64,000 bases of DNA from the NCBI GenBank assembly GCA_030063045.1, contig JAQSEB010000103.1, positions 186,001 to 250,000 on the forward strand. Reading direction: 5' to 3'. This document shows positions 13,491-33,658 of this stretch, one piece after another; position 1 is the first letter of the stretch; each line of letters starts with the position of its first letter. The position numbers and the translations under genes are program-made. The stretch comes from Pratylenchus scribneri. Lineage: Eukaryota; Nematoda; Chromadorea; Rhabditida; Pratylenchidae. The notes beneath the pieces were generated by a model. That model saw nothing but the letters and a program-made list of their open reading frames with translations. It did not search any database and was not told the origin of the DNA.

Positions 13491-16119
13491 AAGCACCAAA
13501 TAAAGTGAATTAATAATTCTATAAAATCATTCAGGTGTAATATTCCAGAAAAATTCTACCAAAATTTGCATATTCAATTTTTGGTCAAATTTATTTTAAA
13601 CCAAAAATTGACGAATTCATTGGATTTGCAATTTTGATTGAATTTTATTCCATTCCATTCCAATAAATTCGCCCAGAAAAAAGACCAAATTTCATTTCCG
13701 AATTCTCTCACTTTGGATTTGTTTCGTTGGGCCAAAAGGCCACAAAAAAGACCACCCGAGAGCAGCTGAAATGAGCAGCACACAAAGTCCCTCATATCAA
13801 GTCAGTTGGCTTTTTCCAGCCTATTTCTTCTTCAATTTCTCCCAGGCTGCCGCCTTTGCCCAAAAGTCATCCTTGTGCTTGCTGCCAGCCGCCCACAGTC
13901 TCGCCCGTTCCCCCTCCCCCTTTCCTTCACCTTCATATTCTCCTTTATCTTCCCCCAAAAAGCCTGTCCGACCCCACACAACGCAACACTGCCGTCGCCC
14001 AAAAGACGAGCACACGGACCCTTCCCCATTCTTCTCATCTCAATGGAGCCAGCCTCTTTTTTATTTGTCTCCTCCCTTCACTCCAATGATTGCCCCCCCC
14101 CCTCCCTTCGGCTGCCCCAAAAATGCCCCTTTCCCCAATTCTTTTCTTCCACTTCCCCTTGCGCGCCCACCCTCATTGCTGACAGCCGCCCGCCCGCATC
14201 GTTCGCAACGTTTTCTCCCTTATATGTTTTTTATGAAGGGAAAAAATGGGAAGGGAAAAATGGAGGGTTGGCCAAGTCCCATTGCTGATGGCTTGGCTTC
14301 GGGCTTTGGCCCTCCGGTGTTGCTGTCTTTACCCATCTTCTTCCTTGCTTTCTCTTCACATTTTTACCTCTAAATTTTCCCCGATTTTTTGCGATAATGA
14401 TGGATGAATGGGAAATGAGAATCGACATTGCAAGAAGAGCACGGAGATTGGCCAAATCAAATCAATTTTCAATGAGAAATTATTGCCAGAATTACAGGTA
14501 AAATTCCCTGCCATTTTGCCACTTTGATTCAATTAATGTGCCATACTACAGTTTTCCATTCTAAACCCATTCAATTCTCTTCCAATTCAACCATTTTCCA
14601 TTCTTTCCAATACATTTTCAGCCCATCCCCACTTCGTTCCTTCCCCTTTATTTTCCTTCCAATCGCAACTCTTTTGCCCCTCTTTTTTCAACCAACAAAA
14701 TAAGCCATCCCTTTGGGCGAGTCGCTCACCAAAGGCGGAATGAATGAATGGGTGGATGCTCGCCGCCCCCATTTCCCCGCCAGCGATGCAAAAAAGATCT
14801 ACACACGAGTTGGGTGGTGCGATGTTTTCTCTGACCATCCAATTGGGGAGAAGAAAGAGCATTTTGAGAAATAGAAGGACAGTTTTTGTGTGCCGGCTGG
14901 CAGCAGTCAGCCGGCTGTCCGGGTTGTCTCCCTCCCCCTTTTGAATGTTCTTTTGCCTTCTCTGTTTGTGCCAGCCACCCAATTTTATATGTTTCCTTAT
15001 CGAAAGAGGGGAGGAAGAGGAGGAGACGGCTGGCTCGGCTGCCAACGGGGCGGCTGGCAGCAGTGGAAAAAAAGGCAAAAGGGAAGAAGTGGCGAAGGGG
15101 ACGGACGCAACATTGGTGGTTGGCTGGCTGGCCTTCCCCACATTTTCTTCCTTCCATCATTCCACATTCTCCTCAGCATCGCCCATCGCCTCCCTCGGTG
15201 GCCCGCAAAAATAATCCCCCTTCCCCTTCTCTTTGCTGCCAGTCGGTCTTTCTTCTCCCCTTCCCTCCTCTTTAGCCCCCCCCCCCCCCATTTCTATTCT
15301 CGTTCATTGGTGTATTGTGCGCCGCTCTCGAGGGTGGTCCGGAGGGATCTCCCCACTCACATCCTCCCTTCCTTTCTTTTCTTTCCTTTTTGCCGCGGTT
15401 TGGCCTTTTTTTGCCTTTGGCCTTTTCCTCATTTCATATTATGTGGCCTCACAGCAAAAAATCACATTGTCTCATTTTCATTTCATCTAAACATCACTTT
15501 CCAATTCGGCATACGCATAGCCAAATTCGGTAATCGGTACCCAATAGGTTGCGATGGATTGACCCTTAACCGAACCCGTGAATCGAAACCCTGGCTTTTT
15601 CTTAACCCGTACCGAAAATACGAAAAAACTTCAGGCAAACCCAACCCGGAAACCCGAAGACCCGAGACTCATGTCAACCTAACTAACCAAATTCGATACA
15701 TCCAAAATATATTGTCCTAATGCCACATTCACATTCCCCTTGGGCCTCATAACGTCAAAAAGAGATGGAAGAAAGGCAAAAAAGCACGCGGTTAACATTG
15801 GCACAAGGAAATGAACCAAAAGCAATGGAATATATTGTAGAAGGGAATATGAAATTCCCAAACAAAAAAATCTCATTTTGTTATAGTGAAAATGGGACCA
15901 ACCTACCACCGACCTGTTCGGTGTCCCATTCTCATTTTCAGAGATTCCTTGTTGCTTCTTTGAAAGCTGGCTATAAAAAAAAAGATGGCTGCCCGACTCC
16001 TTGGCCAATTCCAATGGCTTAACCGTAAAGGTGGAAATATACCTCCAATTCAATTCAAATCAAAACTGCCTTTTCCCACCTTCAAATTTATTCACTTCAC
16101 CGATTTTTTGTCCCAACCC

Positions 16120-16139
16120 TCCCCCCCCCCCCCCCCCCC
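16120..16139. repeat. C20 homopolymer (G20 on the minus strand)
   Basis: Uninterrupted C tract of about 20 in otherwise AT-rich DNA; the minus strand could form a G-quadruplex. Confidence 0.9.
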
Positions 16140-18914
16140 ACCATTTTCTAGTGGCAATTTTTGGCATCCATATTGGTGTCCCAGGTTCCACCATTGCCAA
16201 AATTCTGTGCACACAAATTCCTTCAATGACGCCTGACTGCCCATTTGATTTTGGCCACATTTTTTAACATCCATTTTCCACTTTGATTATGGCCACCCAC
16301 AATTTGTTGGCACTTTTTTTAAAACAAATTGCCAAATATTTTATAATATTCAACATTCAACATTATATAAATTTGACCAGCTTTTCCCCTCATTCCAAAT
16401 TTCACATTCCCCTTTCATTTTTTTTCTCCAATTATACTTGGATCGAATCCCTCAATTCATTCAATTCCCTCATTTTTTTCACAATTCCTTTTGTGTTGTT
16501 TGCCCAGCCTTCCTACAATTTGAATGAATTGTGTGTGTGCGAATGTGAGGCCCTTTTGATGGTTTTGGACGTTGCGTGTGTGCCTTTTGCGCCTTTCCTA
16601 TATATTCCAATTTTGCCCCAAAAACTGCCATCTTAATTAATTTTTTTTCCACTTCCTTTTTTACTCGGTATTCTACCTCTTTCCTCGGGTACATTTTAAT
16701 ATTTAGTCTATAAAATTGCCGCTCCTTCAAATTGGAGAAGGGATTGGCGGCTATGGGCGAAGTTCGCGCAGTAAAAATGCTCATAAAAGGGCGAAAGGGC
16801 ACAGACATGGCAACTGCTTGGGTGGGGAAATGTGGGGGGAAGAAAACCATCTGGCCAATTGGGAGACAACGGAATTTCTGAGAAATTGCCAGACAAAGGC
16901 CGTGTGAGCCTGGGAAGTTCGAAAGGGGGAAGGGGGAAAATTTGAGATTGTCGCAAATGCACTTAATTTAATAGGAAGAATGGAAGGAGACACATAGTCG
17001 TGCACATAAACCAAAGTGCGAAATGGAATATGTGTATGTGGGGGAAGGATGGTGGTGGTTGCCATTGGCACATCAGCCATCAACAAAAAAATAATTCACA
17101 CTCTCAACATTTTATTCCCACCTTCAAAATGTTGTAAATAAATTATAGGCTTTTATAATTTTTTTGACAGCGTTTTGGTTAAGCCGTGCGCATTTTAATT
17201 TGTACCATAATTATATTCACCAATGCAAAAAGTAAGTATATTTTTGTCCCCGAATATTATTTGGCCAAATATAGAATAAAAATGCAAAGAACTCCCACAA
17301 AGAATGTAAAATTCCTAAAAATGAACGCAAATTTTATAAATTCACGTCATTTTTTCCTAATATGATTTTTAAATGAGCAATTTTTATTGAAAATGTATTA
17401 AATTGCAGAAAATTGAATTAATTTATAGGAAATTTCATACCGAAATTGAATCTTTTTTTGAGGCCATATAACTTGGCCTGGCCAAATTAGCGCTAGCTAA
17501 AACCTAACCCTAAACCTGATCCTAAGCCCCAAAAACTTTGTTATGGCAAAACACAAAAATATGGCTTAAAAAAGCTTATTTTACGATACGAAATATTTTC
17601 GGCAAATTAAATATTTTCCAATATTCATTCCAATTTGAAAATTTGAATTTTATTTCCAATCAAATTCCATTTTTTTTTATAAATTTTCCCAGCTGTTCTC
17701 CTCTGTCTATATTTATACATATTTCCATTTTTTGCACTTTTTCCCCTTTTATAAAAAAATCATTCAATAAAATTCCTTAGCCGGGATTAAAAATTGAGGC
17801 AAAAAATAATTCTTGGAATATTTTTACACACGGATAATTCATCACCCTAATGAAAAAAGTAAAATTGGAAGAAGGGCCAAAAATGTCAATCCTCTTCCAA
17901 TCTCACAAAACCAAAACTCAAAAACATTCGTCAATTTTTTTTTCTAATTAAACCAAAAAAGTGGATTTTCCCCCTTCCATTTATAACGTAAACTCAAAAA
18001 TGGACTTCCTCTTAAAATGTGCAACTGCCAATTTTGGACATGGTTTCCGCCATTTTCCCATATTCAAATTGTCCCACCTCCCCCATTCCCATTCATTCAT
18101 TCATTCCCATTGGGCCAATCGCCATTCGCCATTTGGCTCCTCAGTTGGGGGGAAAAAAGGTTGGCATTGGCCATAGAGGGGTCGTAATCCTAGGCGACGG
18201 CAAAAAAGTAGGAAAACGCCAAAAGGGGAAACGGCACGACCGACCAAAGAGGGAAGGGGAAGGTGGAAGGTGGCATCGGATTTTGTTGGATTGGATCCCT
18301 TCCTCGACCGACCGACCGGTGCTGACAGCCACGGGAAAGCCAAATGGCATTGGTGGTGGGGATTGGGTTGGTTGATTTCCATTTTGTAAATTGCCAATCC
18401 TCAGTCATTGTGGGTAATCCCACCGGAATTGGCCATTTAAATGGTTTGCCACTATTCCTACAACAATTTTGTGCCAAAATGCCAATTGCCACCAGCCAAA
18501 AACATTCATTTAATCCCAATCCCCTCTCATCAATTTGCTTCCATTTTTGCATTTTTGTGTTTCACATTTTGGCCATTTTACACATTGAATTTCATTTTTT
18601 ATATATTTGAAGGATTGGTTCCACTTAAGGTCAAAAATTGGCATCAAAAAATGGCACAAATTTGCATCACTAAATAAGCGATTAGAGGCAGACAAAAAGC
18701 CACAAAATTCCTATCTTAATCTATTTCCTAATCCTCGCCTTCTTTCATTCCTTTTGATATTTGGTTTTAAATTAAAAATGAAAAAAAAAACTTCCAAGAA
18801 AGAATCCCACAATTTTAGGACATTTTGGGTGATAATTACTTTGAAATATTGCGTCAATTCAGACAGACTTTCAATAAAAAGTAACAATATCTATCCTCTT
18901 TAAAAACCAAAATT

Positions 18915-19285
18915 GGCCAAATCAAAATTGGCCATAATGTTTGTTTCAAATTGGGATATGAATTAGTCTATATCTCCAGCCAGACTATCCTCAAAAGAGA
19001 ATGCCTGACAATTAATTTTCTCGCGCATGGCAAAAGTTGGCAAATTTCCTCATTCATTTGTTACTTTTAATGGCATTTTGGAATAATTTCTTGCGACAAT
19101 TCTCTCATTAGACTTTCTCTAAAATGTTCCAATACTTTTCGCCTTTTGCCTATCAACCAAAATTAAAATTGGCCATAATGTTTGTTTCAATTTGGGTATG
19201 AAAGTCCATATTAGTCAGCCAGACTACTCACAAATGAGAATGCCAATTACTTTTTCGTGTAGGAAAGTAAATTTCCTCGTCCCAT
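18915..19285 (+). repeat. Imperfect direct duplication of about 120 bp
   Basis: Two copies, near 18915-19045 and 19158-19285, share GGCCATAATGTTTGTTTCAA, then a TTGGG-TATGAA block, CAGCCAGACTA, a GAGAATGCC block and AATTTCCTCGTCC-like ends. The spacer is about 110 bp. No coding frame or RNA fold could be assigned. Confidence 0.6.
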
Positions 19286-22200
19286 TTTTATGCCACCCTT
19301 TGCTTTACATTCACACCGATCCTCTGCACCATTTTTGATGTATATTCCCTCCGGGGCCAATTCACTATCAGAGGCATTGCGCATTTATTTGCTGCAAATT
19401 TGGATGGACATTTGGACACGCAATTTATTGTCTCCATACCATATTCCCCTCACACAACTAAAAATGTCCACAAATATATTTTTGGCACCATTGTTGAATA
19501 ATTGAATGGATTATTTCCGCTCATTTTAATGCCATCATTCCGCCGGTTCATTCTTTGGCCCTTCCCCCCCCCCTCCTCAATGGGCCAGACGAAGTCCGCC
19601 AATTGCCACCTTTTTTACCGGCTGACTACAAAAATCGACACAATTAGGCCAAAGCCAAAGCCGCCCAATGCTTTCGTTTTCGACCAGCCGAAGCCAACCA
19701 AAACTTTGCCGATTCTTTGTACCCCTCCCTTCCCCATTCCAATCCCCTCAATTTTTGCCTACCGCCAATTAATTTTTATTCCAATGTGTGCCTTTTTTGT
19801 ATTTCTCTCTGGTCACAAAAACAGCTCTCCTAATTTGTGATTCTTGCCACTTGGCCATGGAGCCGTCGACCTTTTTGCTTCATTTCACGCAACCCTTACC
19901 CTTCATTTTTCCCCCTTTTCTAGTTAATTTTTGTGCCCCTCCAATATCCGGTCCTCACATTATTCCACTCTCTTTTGGGCCATGCCAATGCTTTTCCTTT
20001 TGCGCATTGGCCACCAGGCTATTTTGAGGACTAAATTATATTCTCTCTCTTAACCTCATTTTCATGCAATAATTTTTACAAAAATCATTCTAAAATGTAA
20101 ATTCACATTCATTTTGTAATTTTTTTCCATTTTTCGTCATTAATTTCATACATCATCTTTCCCAAATTAAGTCCCAATATTTGTTTCCCAATTTCAACAA
20201 TTTAAATTTTTCATTTTTCTCATCCCAATTCTCATCTCAGTCAACACTTCATTTCCTCCCCTCTCTTTTAATTTTTTACTCCGACAACAAACAAATTGCG
20301 GCTTTTCATTCAAAAATTGGCCATTTTCCCCTCTCATATTGGCGTCCTTCTGCCAGCCTCATCGAACCTTTCTTCTTCCCAATCTGCCCATTTGGCCGCC
20401 AAAATGGATGGATGGACTATTCCTCCTTTCATCCATTCATTTTAGGTCAATTCCCCATTCCCCCTTTTTTCCCATTACGCTTTCCGCGCTTTCATTGTCA
20501 TTGTTGCCTTGGACATTGGCCTATGGACATTATTTCACTGTTTGTGGAGGGCAACAAACCACCGCATAAATTCCACATTTTTGTGCCCCTTTCGCATTCG
20601 ACGATTTATTTATGTGCAGCCAATGAAGGGGGAGAGGTGAATTGGTGGGTGGATTGGATGACTGCTTTTTTGCCTGGGATTGGGGCTCCGGATGGCAATG
20701 GGGGGAATGGGATAGGCCAACAATTCGCCACCTCCCCTCCCCATTTACATCGTCCTCGACATTGACACCCCAAATTCCCCCTTTTTATTGGCGGCGGCTG
20801 CCAATTTCCCCCACATTTTCGCCGGCCTAACCAAAAATGGCCTCCATCCTCCCTTTTTAGGAATTGCAATTTTGTTGCGCTGCGCAGCACATCTCCCGCA
20901 TCGAATCGTCGAATAATGTTTGTTTTTGTGCCCAATTCCCAATTTGAATGAATGAATGGGCAATAAAAAGGACACGGCCAATTGGTCATCCACCCAAACC
21001 CTAAAAACCCTCGTCTCTTTAAATAATCTTTTCCTTTTAATTCTCCACAAATTGTCCCTTTTTGATGTTTCCATTTTCCCATTTCCTCCATACACATATG
21101 GCAAACCAAACCGAAATTATTCACAAAAATTTGCTTTGAAAATTGCCAATTCACCCATCAAAATTTGATCAATCAAAGGTTTGCCCTCATCCTTCGCCCT
21201 AATTTGCATATTAAATATAAAATTTGCCTAATCATTTATATTTTTATTTTTGCTTTGCACTTTTGTCCATCATTTTGTGTTGGCTGACTGATTGGCTGAA
21301 AAGCACATAGTCCAACGTCCAACCAGTCAACCAATTTAAAGGAGAAGCACCCACCCTTCGGCAATCCACCCAACATTTTTCATTTCATAAATCCAATTCA
21401 AGTCCCTTTTCCTCCAATTCTGAAATAAAAATGTGTGAAAAATATAAAAATAAAATAAACGAAAAATGCACAGGTGCGCATTTCATTCATTTAACAAACT
21501 TAAATGGCCAATAAAAGTTTTTTTTTTTATTTTGAACAATTTTCTTCATTTTCCCTTTTTCCATTCGTGTTCATGTCCATCCCAACATTTAACATTTGCA
21601 ATTTTGTTCAACTGAACATCTAATCCAATATATAGTTGTCAAAAATAATAGTAAAAATGTGTGTTTTCCTAATACTAAACCATTTGTCCCCACCCCACCC
21701 CCCCTTTTTTTCACAGACAAACATTCGCCCCAATCCTTCCCTCCATTCGATCTCCTTTTCCAGTCGTCGTCTCTTTTGGCTGCCTTTTAAATCGGGAAAA
21801 TCATAAAAATCTGTCAGCCGCGGCCTCTTTTTGAACACAATCCTCCCTCATTCTGATTTTGAGACAACAATCCCACTTAAATGGTTTTAAACCATTAAAT
21901 TTTATTCATTATACTCAATTAGGTTGATACCAATTTGTAATCAAAGTTCGATTCATTTTTATCCCATCTCCCGCAAAATGGCCAATCCCTCTCATTTTCC
22001 TTTCCTTTTTCAGACATTTAACTGGGCAATAAAAAATTTTAGTTGCGCAATTCAGCCAAAAAGGGAAACAACCTACTCATCAGAGGGCTGATTTGTTGCC
22101 TTTCATCAAATGCCGCCGCAACAATTTTTTGTTCTACCTTTCACAAAATTGGATAAAGAATTGCGCCAAAAAAGCAATTCGAAATTAAAACATTTTTCTG

Positions 22201-22890
22201 GCCAAATATTATATTTAGGCCAATTAAAGATGGCCCAAAAATGTGATAAACCAACCAATTCTCTTGCAATTTTTTAATAGCCAGTCAGGTGTGGGAGGCT
22301 TCTTCTTAAAATTTGCATAAATTCGCATAAGATCACCAACCAATCATTCCCAGCTTTGTTTCAATTCCATTGTACTCCGTTTGTTCATTGTTCATTCATT
22401 TTCAATTTTCGATCCCTCCCATCCATTTCAATCCATTTTCTCCCAATTTTTTGCAATTCATCCATTTTTCATTTCATTTTTCAGTCCCAGTCCCAGTTTC
22501 CCTCCCAATCCGTTGTCGGCCTATCAATTTGTCAACCCTTCGGGGGTCGAACACCCTCCCAAAAAGTCATCCATCCATTCTCACCCAATTCCCTGCCAGC
22601 CGTCGACCAAATTTCGCACCTCCAAAATTGCGTTCTCCAATTTCCTCCTTTTTTGTCGCGATTCATCACTTTTTTGGGCCCACAGGAATTTTGCATTTTG
22701 AATGCGCGCATTCTTCTCGTTCCATTTTGACCTTTCCCCCAATTGTTCATTTTTGAATTTAAATTGCCATAAATTCCAGCAGATTATTTTATCCTTTTAA
22801 TAACCCGGTCAATTCCTCCATATTCCACCGGTTTATATCAAATATTCCGCACTACCGTAATAAATTTGTTCGGCTGCCCAAAACTTGCCT

Positions 22891-29607
<6,717 letters not shown>

Positions 29608-30733
29608 AGAAAATGGACATTCCCATTACACACAAATATTTTTTACGGGCTAATTCTCGTGTAAATCCATCATAAATTCTCCATTTTATTTATTCATTAG
29701 AATTTTAGACTATTTTTGTTACAATCATATTTTTCATGATTTTGACTTCATTTCAATATCATTTTTCATTTTAATTCACAATTAAATTTGTCCACAATTA
29801 TATTTTGCCCAGTGCCACTCTAAAAATGAATTTGAATATTTTCACGCAAATTTTACATTATTTTTTCGCTGTAAAATCCGCTTAAATCAGAGGATTATTT
29901 TATTTGTTTTTATCTTCCCAGGCATATGATCTTAATTAAAATTGGCAAAGCAAAAAAAGAGAATATAGACACTATTTTATTGCCCATTATTTTTCCCATC
30001 CATCCAATATTTTCATGCGCAAGGAAATTTGTTGAATAAAAAAATTTTTATCACAATTATAATATTTTGGATAGTATTCGAATATTGGGTATATTCATTC
30101 ATTCATCAGAATCGAGGATTGATGGTGACCACCGGCGATCGTGATGATCGATCATGACTTAGATGCAATTTTTGCATTCCCGCCGATGTTTTCTTCTTCC
30201 TTTTCCCATCCCTTGAATCGGCAATGAATTTTGAAAGACATGGAAATTGTTTGTGAAAGGCCAATTTGTACTCGGAACTGCGAATAGAATTGGAAAATTT
30301 TTAAATGGGAAAATGAGGGAGGAAGAGAAAAATTTTATTTTCTATTTTCCTTGATTGAGATCGAGGAAATACAGATTCTACCCCCAAGCAGTTTGGTGAT
30401 TTCTCGCCTAATTCCCTTTTCCTTTCTTTACGGTAAACTCATCTTACGGTATTCCATTCTAGCGGAAAGATGTATTGCATTCCGGTTAGACTTATGTTTT
30501 ACGGGTAGATTGTGTTTCATTCTGGTTATAATTGTGTTTTCCGGGGCTAGTGACAAATGAGCTTAATTAAATTGACCATTTCCCAAAAAGTGGACATTCT
30601 ACAGAAACAATTCATTTGATCTGGGCAGTTTTTATAAATTCCATAAAACAACTCATCTTAAAAAAAGCTTTCAAATAATGATTAGGGTTAGGGAGCAAAG
30701 AATTATTTATTTTGCTTTATTTAATTCCCATTT
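29608..30733. other. Intergenic, convergent between tra-1 and a serpentine receptor
   Basis: AT-rich 3' flanks of two converging genes. The only structured part is the Sat3-like remnant at 30455-30545. No gene is seen. Confidence 0.5.
30455..30545 (-). repeat. Degenerate Sat3 remnant, about two units
   Basis: Read on the minus strand this is GGAAAACACAATTATAACC, then GAATGAAACACAATCTACCC, then a decayed second unit with TCTAACCGGAATG. It matches the 40-bp unit of the array at 56494-57415, 26 kb away. Confidence 0.75.
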
Positions 30734-32146
30734 TTAATTTATTTTTTTTTTAATTTGGAATTTAATGTCTAGAATTTGTGGGGATGGGACACACCTTGTA
30801 GAATAAAGAATTGGAACATCCATTGCGGCGGTGAATGAGAGGAAACAAAGCACCAAACTGTTCAATTCCCAGCGGGCCAATGGGCTAATCCTCTGCTCAT
30901 TCATATAAATTCCAGCATAAATTAATTGGCCAAAAACCCATCCGCCGACTTGAAGGCATAAAATGAAACAAAGGGAACGAAAAATTGGCTGACGACTTCG
31001 AACGGCTAAAAATTAATGAAAGAATAAACATTTTAGGCATTTTTGACAAATTTATACTTTCGAATTGTCCTTTTTTGATGTCATTTTTGAGGCGAATCCA
31101 AACGCACAAATAGCAACAAATTGAGAGAAGAATGCAAAAAAGGCAACAACAGGAAACGAATGAGGAATTTCGGCCCAACAAATCGCCCAATGTGCACAAT
31201 TTTTCGGCATTCGGTTTGGTCAAAACATTGGAAAATGCGATGGCCGTTATGAAAAGTGGAAAAGTTGAAGAGGCCGAAAGGAGTAAAAGAAGGCAAAAAC
31301 GATCATTGCGCGAAATGTACCTGAAAATGGGAAAAAATAAAATGGGTAGAGGGAATTGGCCAACCAAATGGCCCAAAAGGCGCTGAGCAATCTGTCAAAG
31401 CCAATGGCCAACATGAGGGAAAAAACGTGGAAAGTGGCGAATAGAGGGATTAATTGGATTAGGAAACAGGGCAAAAGGCCAAGATGCACCGAATTGGGGG
31501 CAAACCATAACAGCCAAAGTGGGCAAAGGACAAGAGAATAGGCCAAAATGGTGGAAATGGAATTGGTGGCAATCAACAAATTACAAGTGGAATGGAATCG
31601 ACTAAAAATATGCACTATTGTTTGGGGAAAATATAATAATATATGAATATGCTAATTCTGGGAATTAGCTAGAAAGTCGGCTAGCTAATTTTTTCGACTT
31701 TTAATAAGCAACCTAGAGACTTGATTTTTGCTAACTCTAGCCTTATCCCTATCTAGACCCTAAGCCCATGCCACTACTAGCTTACCCTAACCCTAGTTAA
31801 ACCGGTTTAAAAACTCGAAATTTCACTTTGCCATAACTTTAGTGCTAATTTTTCAAATCGCTTTGAAATTGAAATTTAATAAAGTAAATTGACCATGTCG
31901 AGTCGAATGAGCCTATTCTCGAGTCTGTAATTTTCTAGAAGCCGAGGTTCCATAAATTAACTAGTTCAGCCCTTAGCTAATCCTGGGAAGGGAATAGCCA
32001 ATTTCCAGAATTATATACCGATTGCGGAATGTGACAAGGATGAGGCCAAAATGGAGGAGGGTCCCAAATAAATTGATGCCAAAATTGAGCAGGAATATTG
32101 CCTTTAATATGGCAGAGCTTTTGGCATCCGATGGGGAAAGTGATAT
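30734..32146 (-). CDS. Serpentine (7TM) receptor, Srsx-like, 5' end incomplete
   Basis: Putative nematode chemoreceptor of the plasma membrane. Minus-strand exons join as follows. A TM1 exon (32146 down to about 32020) contains FLLNFGINLFGTLLHFG. An exon from about 31600 starts with CNLLIATN (TM2), has a TM3 and ends with the DR-type motif LAIGFDRLLS. A TG-G junction leads into YISRNDRF, TM4-TM5 and WIRLKNDIKK. A last exon carries TM6 (QVGGWVFGQLIYAGIYM) and TM7 (SLVLCFLSFTAAMDVPILY). The stop at 30734 is one reading; a further exon after the AG-GTGTGT at about 30797 is possible. The first exon has no Met and begins after an AG, so a 5' exon is missing from this model. The intron between TM1 and TM2 is a family A repeat. 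The Srsx subfamily is tentative. Confidence 0.65.
31650..32015. repeat. MITE-like family A, copy 1 (receptor intron)
   Basis: About 365 bp between GGAATTAGCTAGAAAG and CTTAGCTAATCCTGGG, with TAGCTAATT words at both ends in opposite orientation. The interior block GAGTCGAATGAGCCTATTCT and an AAACCGGTTTAAA core recur in copies at 34185-34560 and 48690-49020. Non-coding. Confidence 0.7.
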
Positions 32147-33658
32147 CTTTTTTTGGGAATTGAATTAATTCAAAAATATTGCATAATTCACTGTTGAATT
32201 TGAAGAAAAAGCATTGTCCATTTTAGTATATTTGAAGAGCAATTTATTGGGTTTATTTTTATTTATGAATTAGAAAACTGTGAAATGAATGATTGAAAAT
32301 ATTATTTTTATTTATATTGGTTTATTTTGCTGATGAAAAATTATGGCCAAAATACTTTAAGGGTTTATTTGAAAGTTGAAGTTTAGTGAAAATTTAATGG
32401 AAAAAATAAGTAAATATTTTTGATTGATGCATCGTGGAAATAAAAATGCTTTAAAGGGGTTAATTTGGATTGGATGGGAAAATCTGCTGATAAGTTTATT
32501 TGGCCTGCTGTTTGCATCAAACCACCCTAATTATTTGGGGGCTTAAATTTGAGGTGGAAATCTCACGACCACCCCCAAGGACAATATAAAAGCTGTGGCC
32601 AAAATGGTGGTTCACAAACCAAACACAAATCCCACACAAAAAATATTCGGATATGACGATGATGAATAAAAATGAAAACGGATGTTATTTTTTGAACAAA
32701 ATATTCCAGAAAGTACATTTTTGAGATATGCGAATTATTTATTTTTGGGTTCATTTTCGCCTTTTGACTTCATTCGGATGGATTTGGGATGGGCCAATTC
32801 CCGGGGGAATTTGATTGAATTTAATTAAATTTTGTGAAAAGTCGCCAATTTTTTGAGGAAAGAAAATTTATTTCAATTTTAAATGGTGAAAAATATATTC
32901 CGAATACCGTTAATTTAATACTCTTTTAATTCCTACTCTCCAATAATTCCCCATATCTTGGAAAGGTTGAAAAATTTTCCCCATGTGGTACTAAAAGAGA
33001 ATTTACGGTAATAAAGAGTTGATAATTAATTAAGCCAATTTTGATTGTTTTTTGAGAAGAGTAAACGAAAAAAGAAGTTGAAAAAGAGAATGAGTGGGTA
33101 ATGGGATGAATCATTATTGGTATTATTAATGGCCATAAAAATGGATATAATGACAATTGTCTAGGGAAATCATTAATGAACATGAATAACTTTCCAGCCA
33201 TAAAATGGATGGATGTGGATGTGTGGACTTTGGTCGGCTAAAATCGATGGGATTAAAATGGTGGAAAATGACAAATTAGCCGGAGGTTGAATTGGCCAAA
33301 GGATTGAGGGAAAAGCCAAATGCTGGAAGGAACGGAGAAAATATTTTGGGGCCCATGGCCGGCTGTCAGGAAATAAAATTAGGCTGCTGTCCAAAAATTG
33401 GATGTGAGGGCGGGAAAAAGCCAATGGATGGGGAGGATTTTTTCCCTTCATTCCTTTGCCTCATTTTCGTTCCTTCCTTCAATTTTCTTCCGTGCCCAGT
33501 TGTGTCATTTGTTGGCCACTTTTAGCCCAATAGACTTTGCAGGGGGAATTGAGGAGAGAATCATTTGTAGTTTTTGGCAAAAACATCAGTCTTACAAAAT
33601 ATTTATTAAAATATTAGAATAAAATCATTCATTTAAAAATAAAATAATCAAAATATTT
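32147..33658. other. Intergenic, AT-rich, with a family H repeat
   Basis: No gene is supported. At 32905-33010 lies a short element with inverted ends of the type TACCGTTAAT...AATTTACGGTA and an ACTCTTTTAATTCC block, related to 33940-34180, 49620-49850 and 61050-61290. The short open frames here show no motif. Confidence 0.4.

Larger units (their letters stand above)
10712..22890. other. 12-kb gene-poor interval upstream of tra-1
   Basis: No gene can be supported here. It holds long pyrimidine-rich tracts on the plus strand (13.8-15.4 kb), several occurrences of a CTGCCAGCCGCC-like motif (about 12218, 13880, 14180, 14890, 15045), a C20 homopolymer at 16120, a degenerate AACCCG-rich stretch at 15520-15680, a MITE-like repeat at 13292-13490 and a duplicated block at 18915-19285. 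Open frames up to 276 codons exist in the pyrimidine-rich part, but they occur on both strands, are Pro/Ser/Phe rich and show no motif. The interval may contain tra-1 regulatory DNA or unspliced 5' UTR; that is inference. Confidence 0.6.

Noticed and set aside
13771..15720. Open frames of up to 276 codons in the pyrimidine-rich interval
   Set aside because: They overlap on both strands, are dominated by Pro/Ser/Phe/Leu low complexity and contain no motif or splice support.
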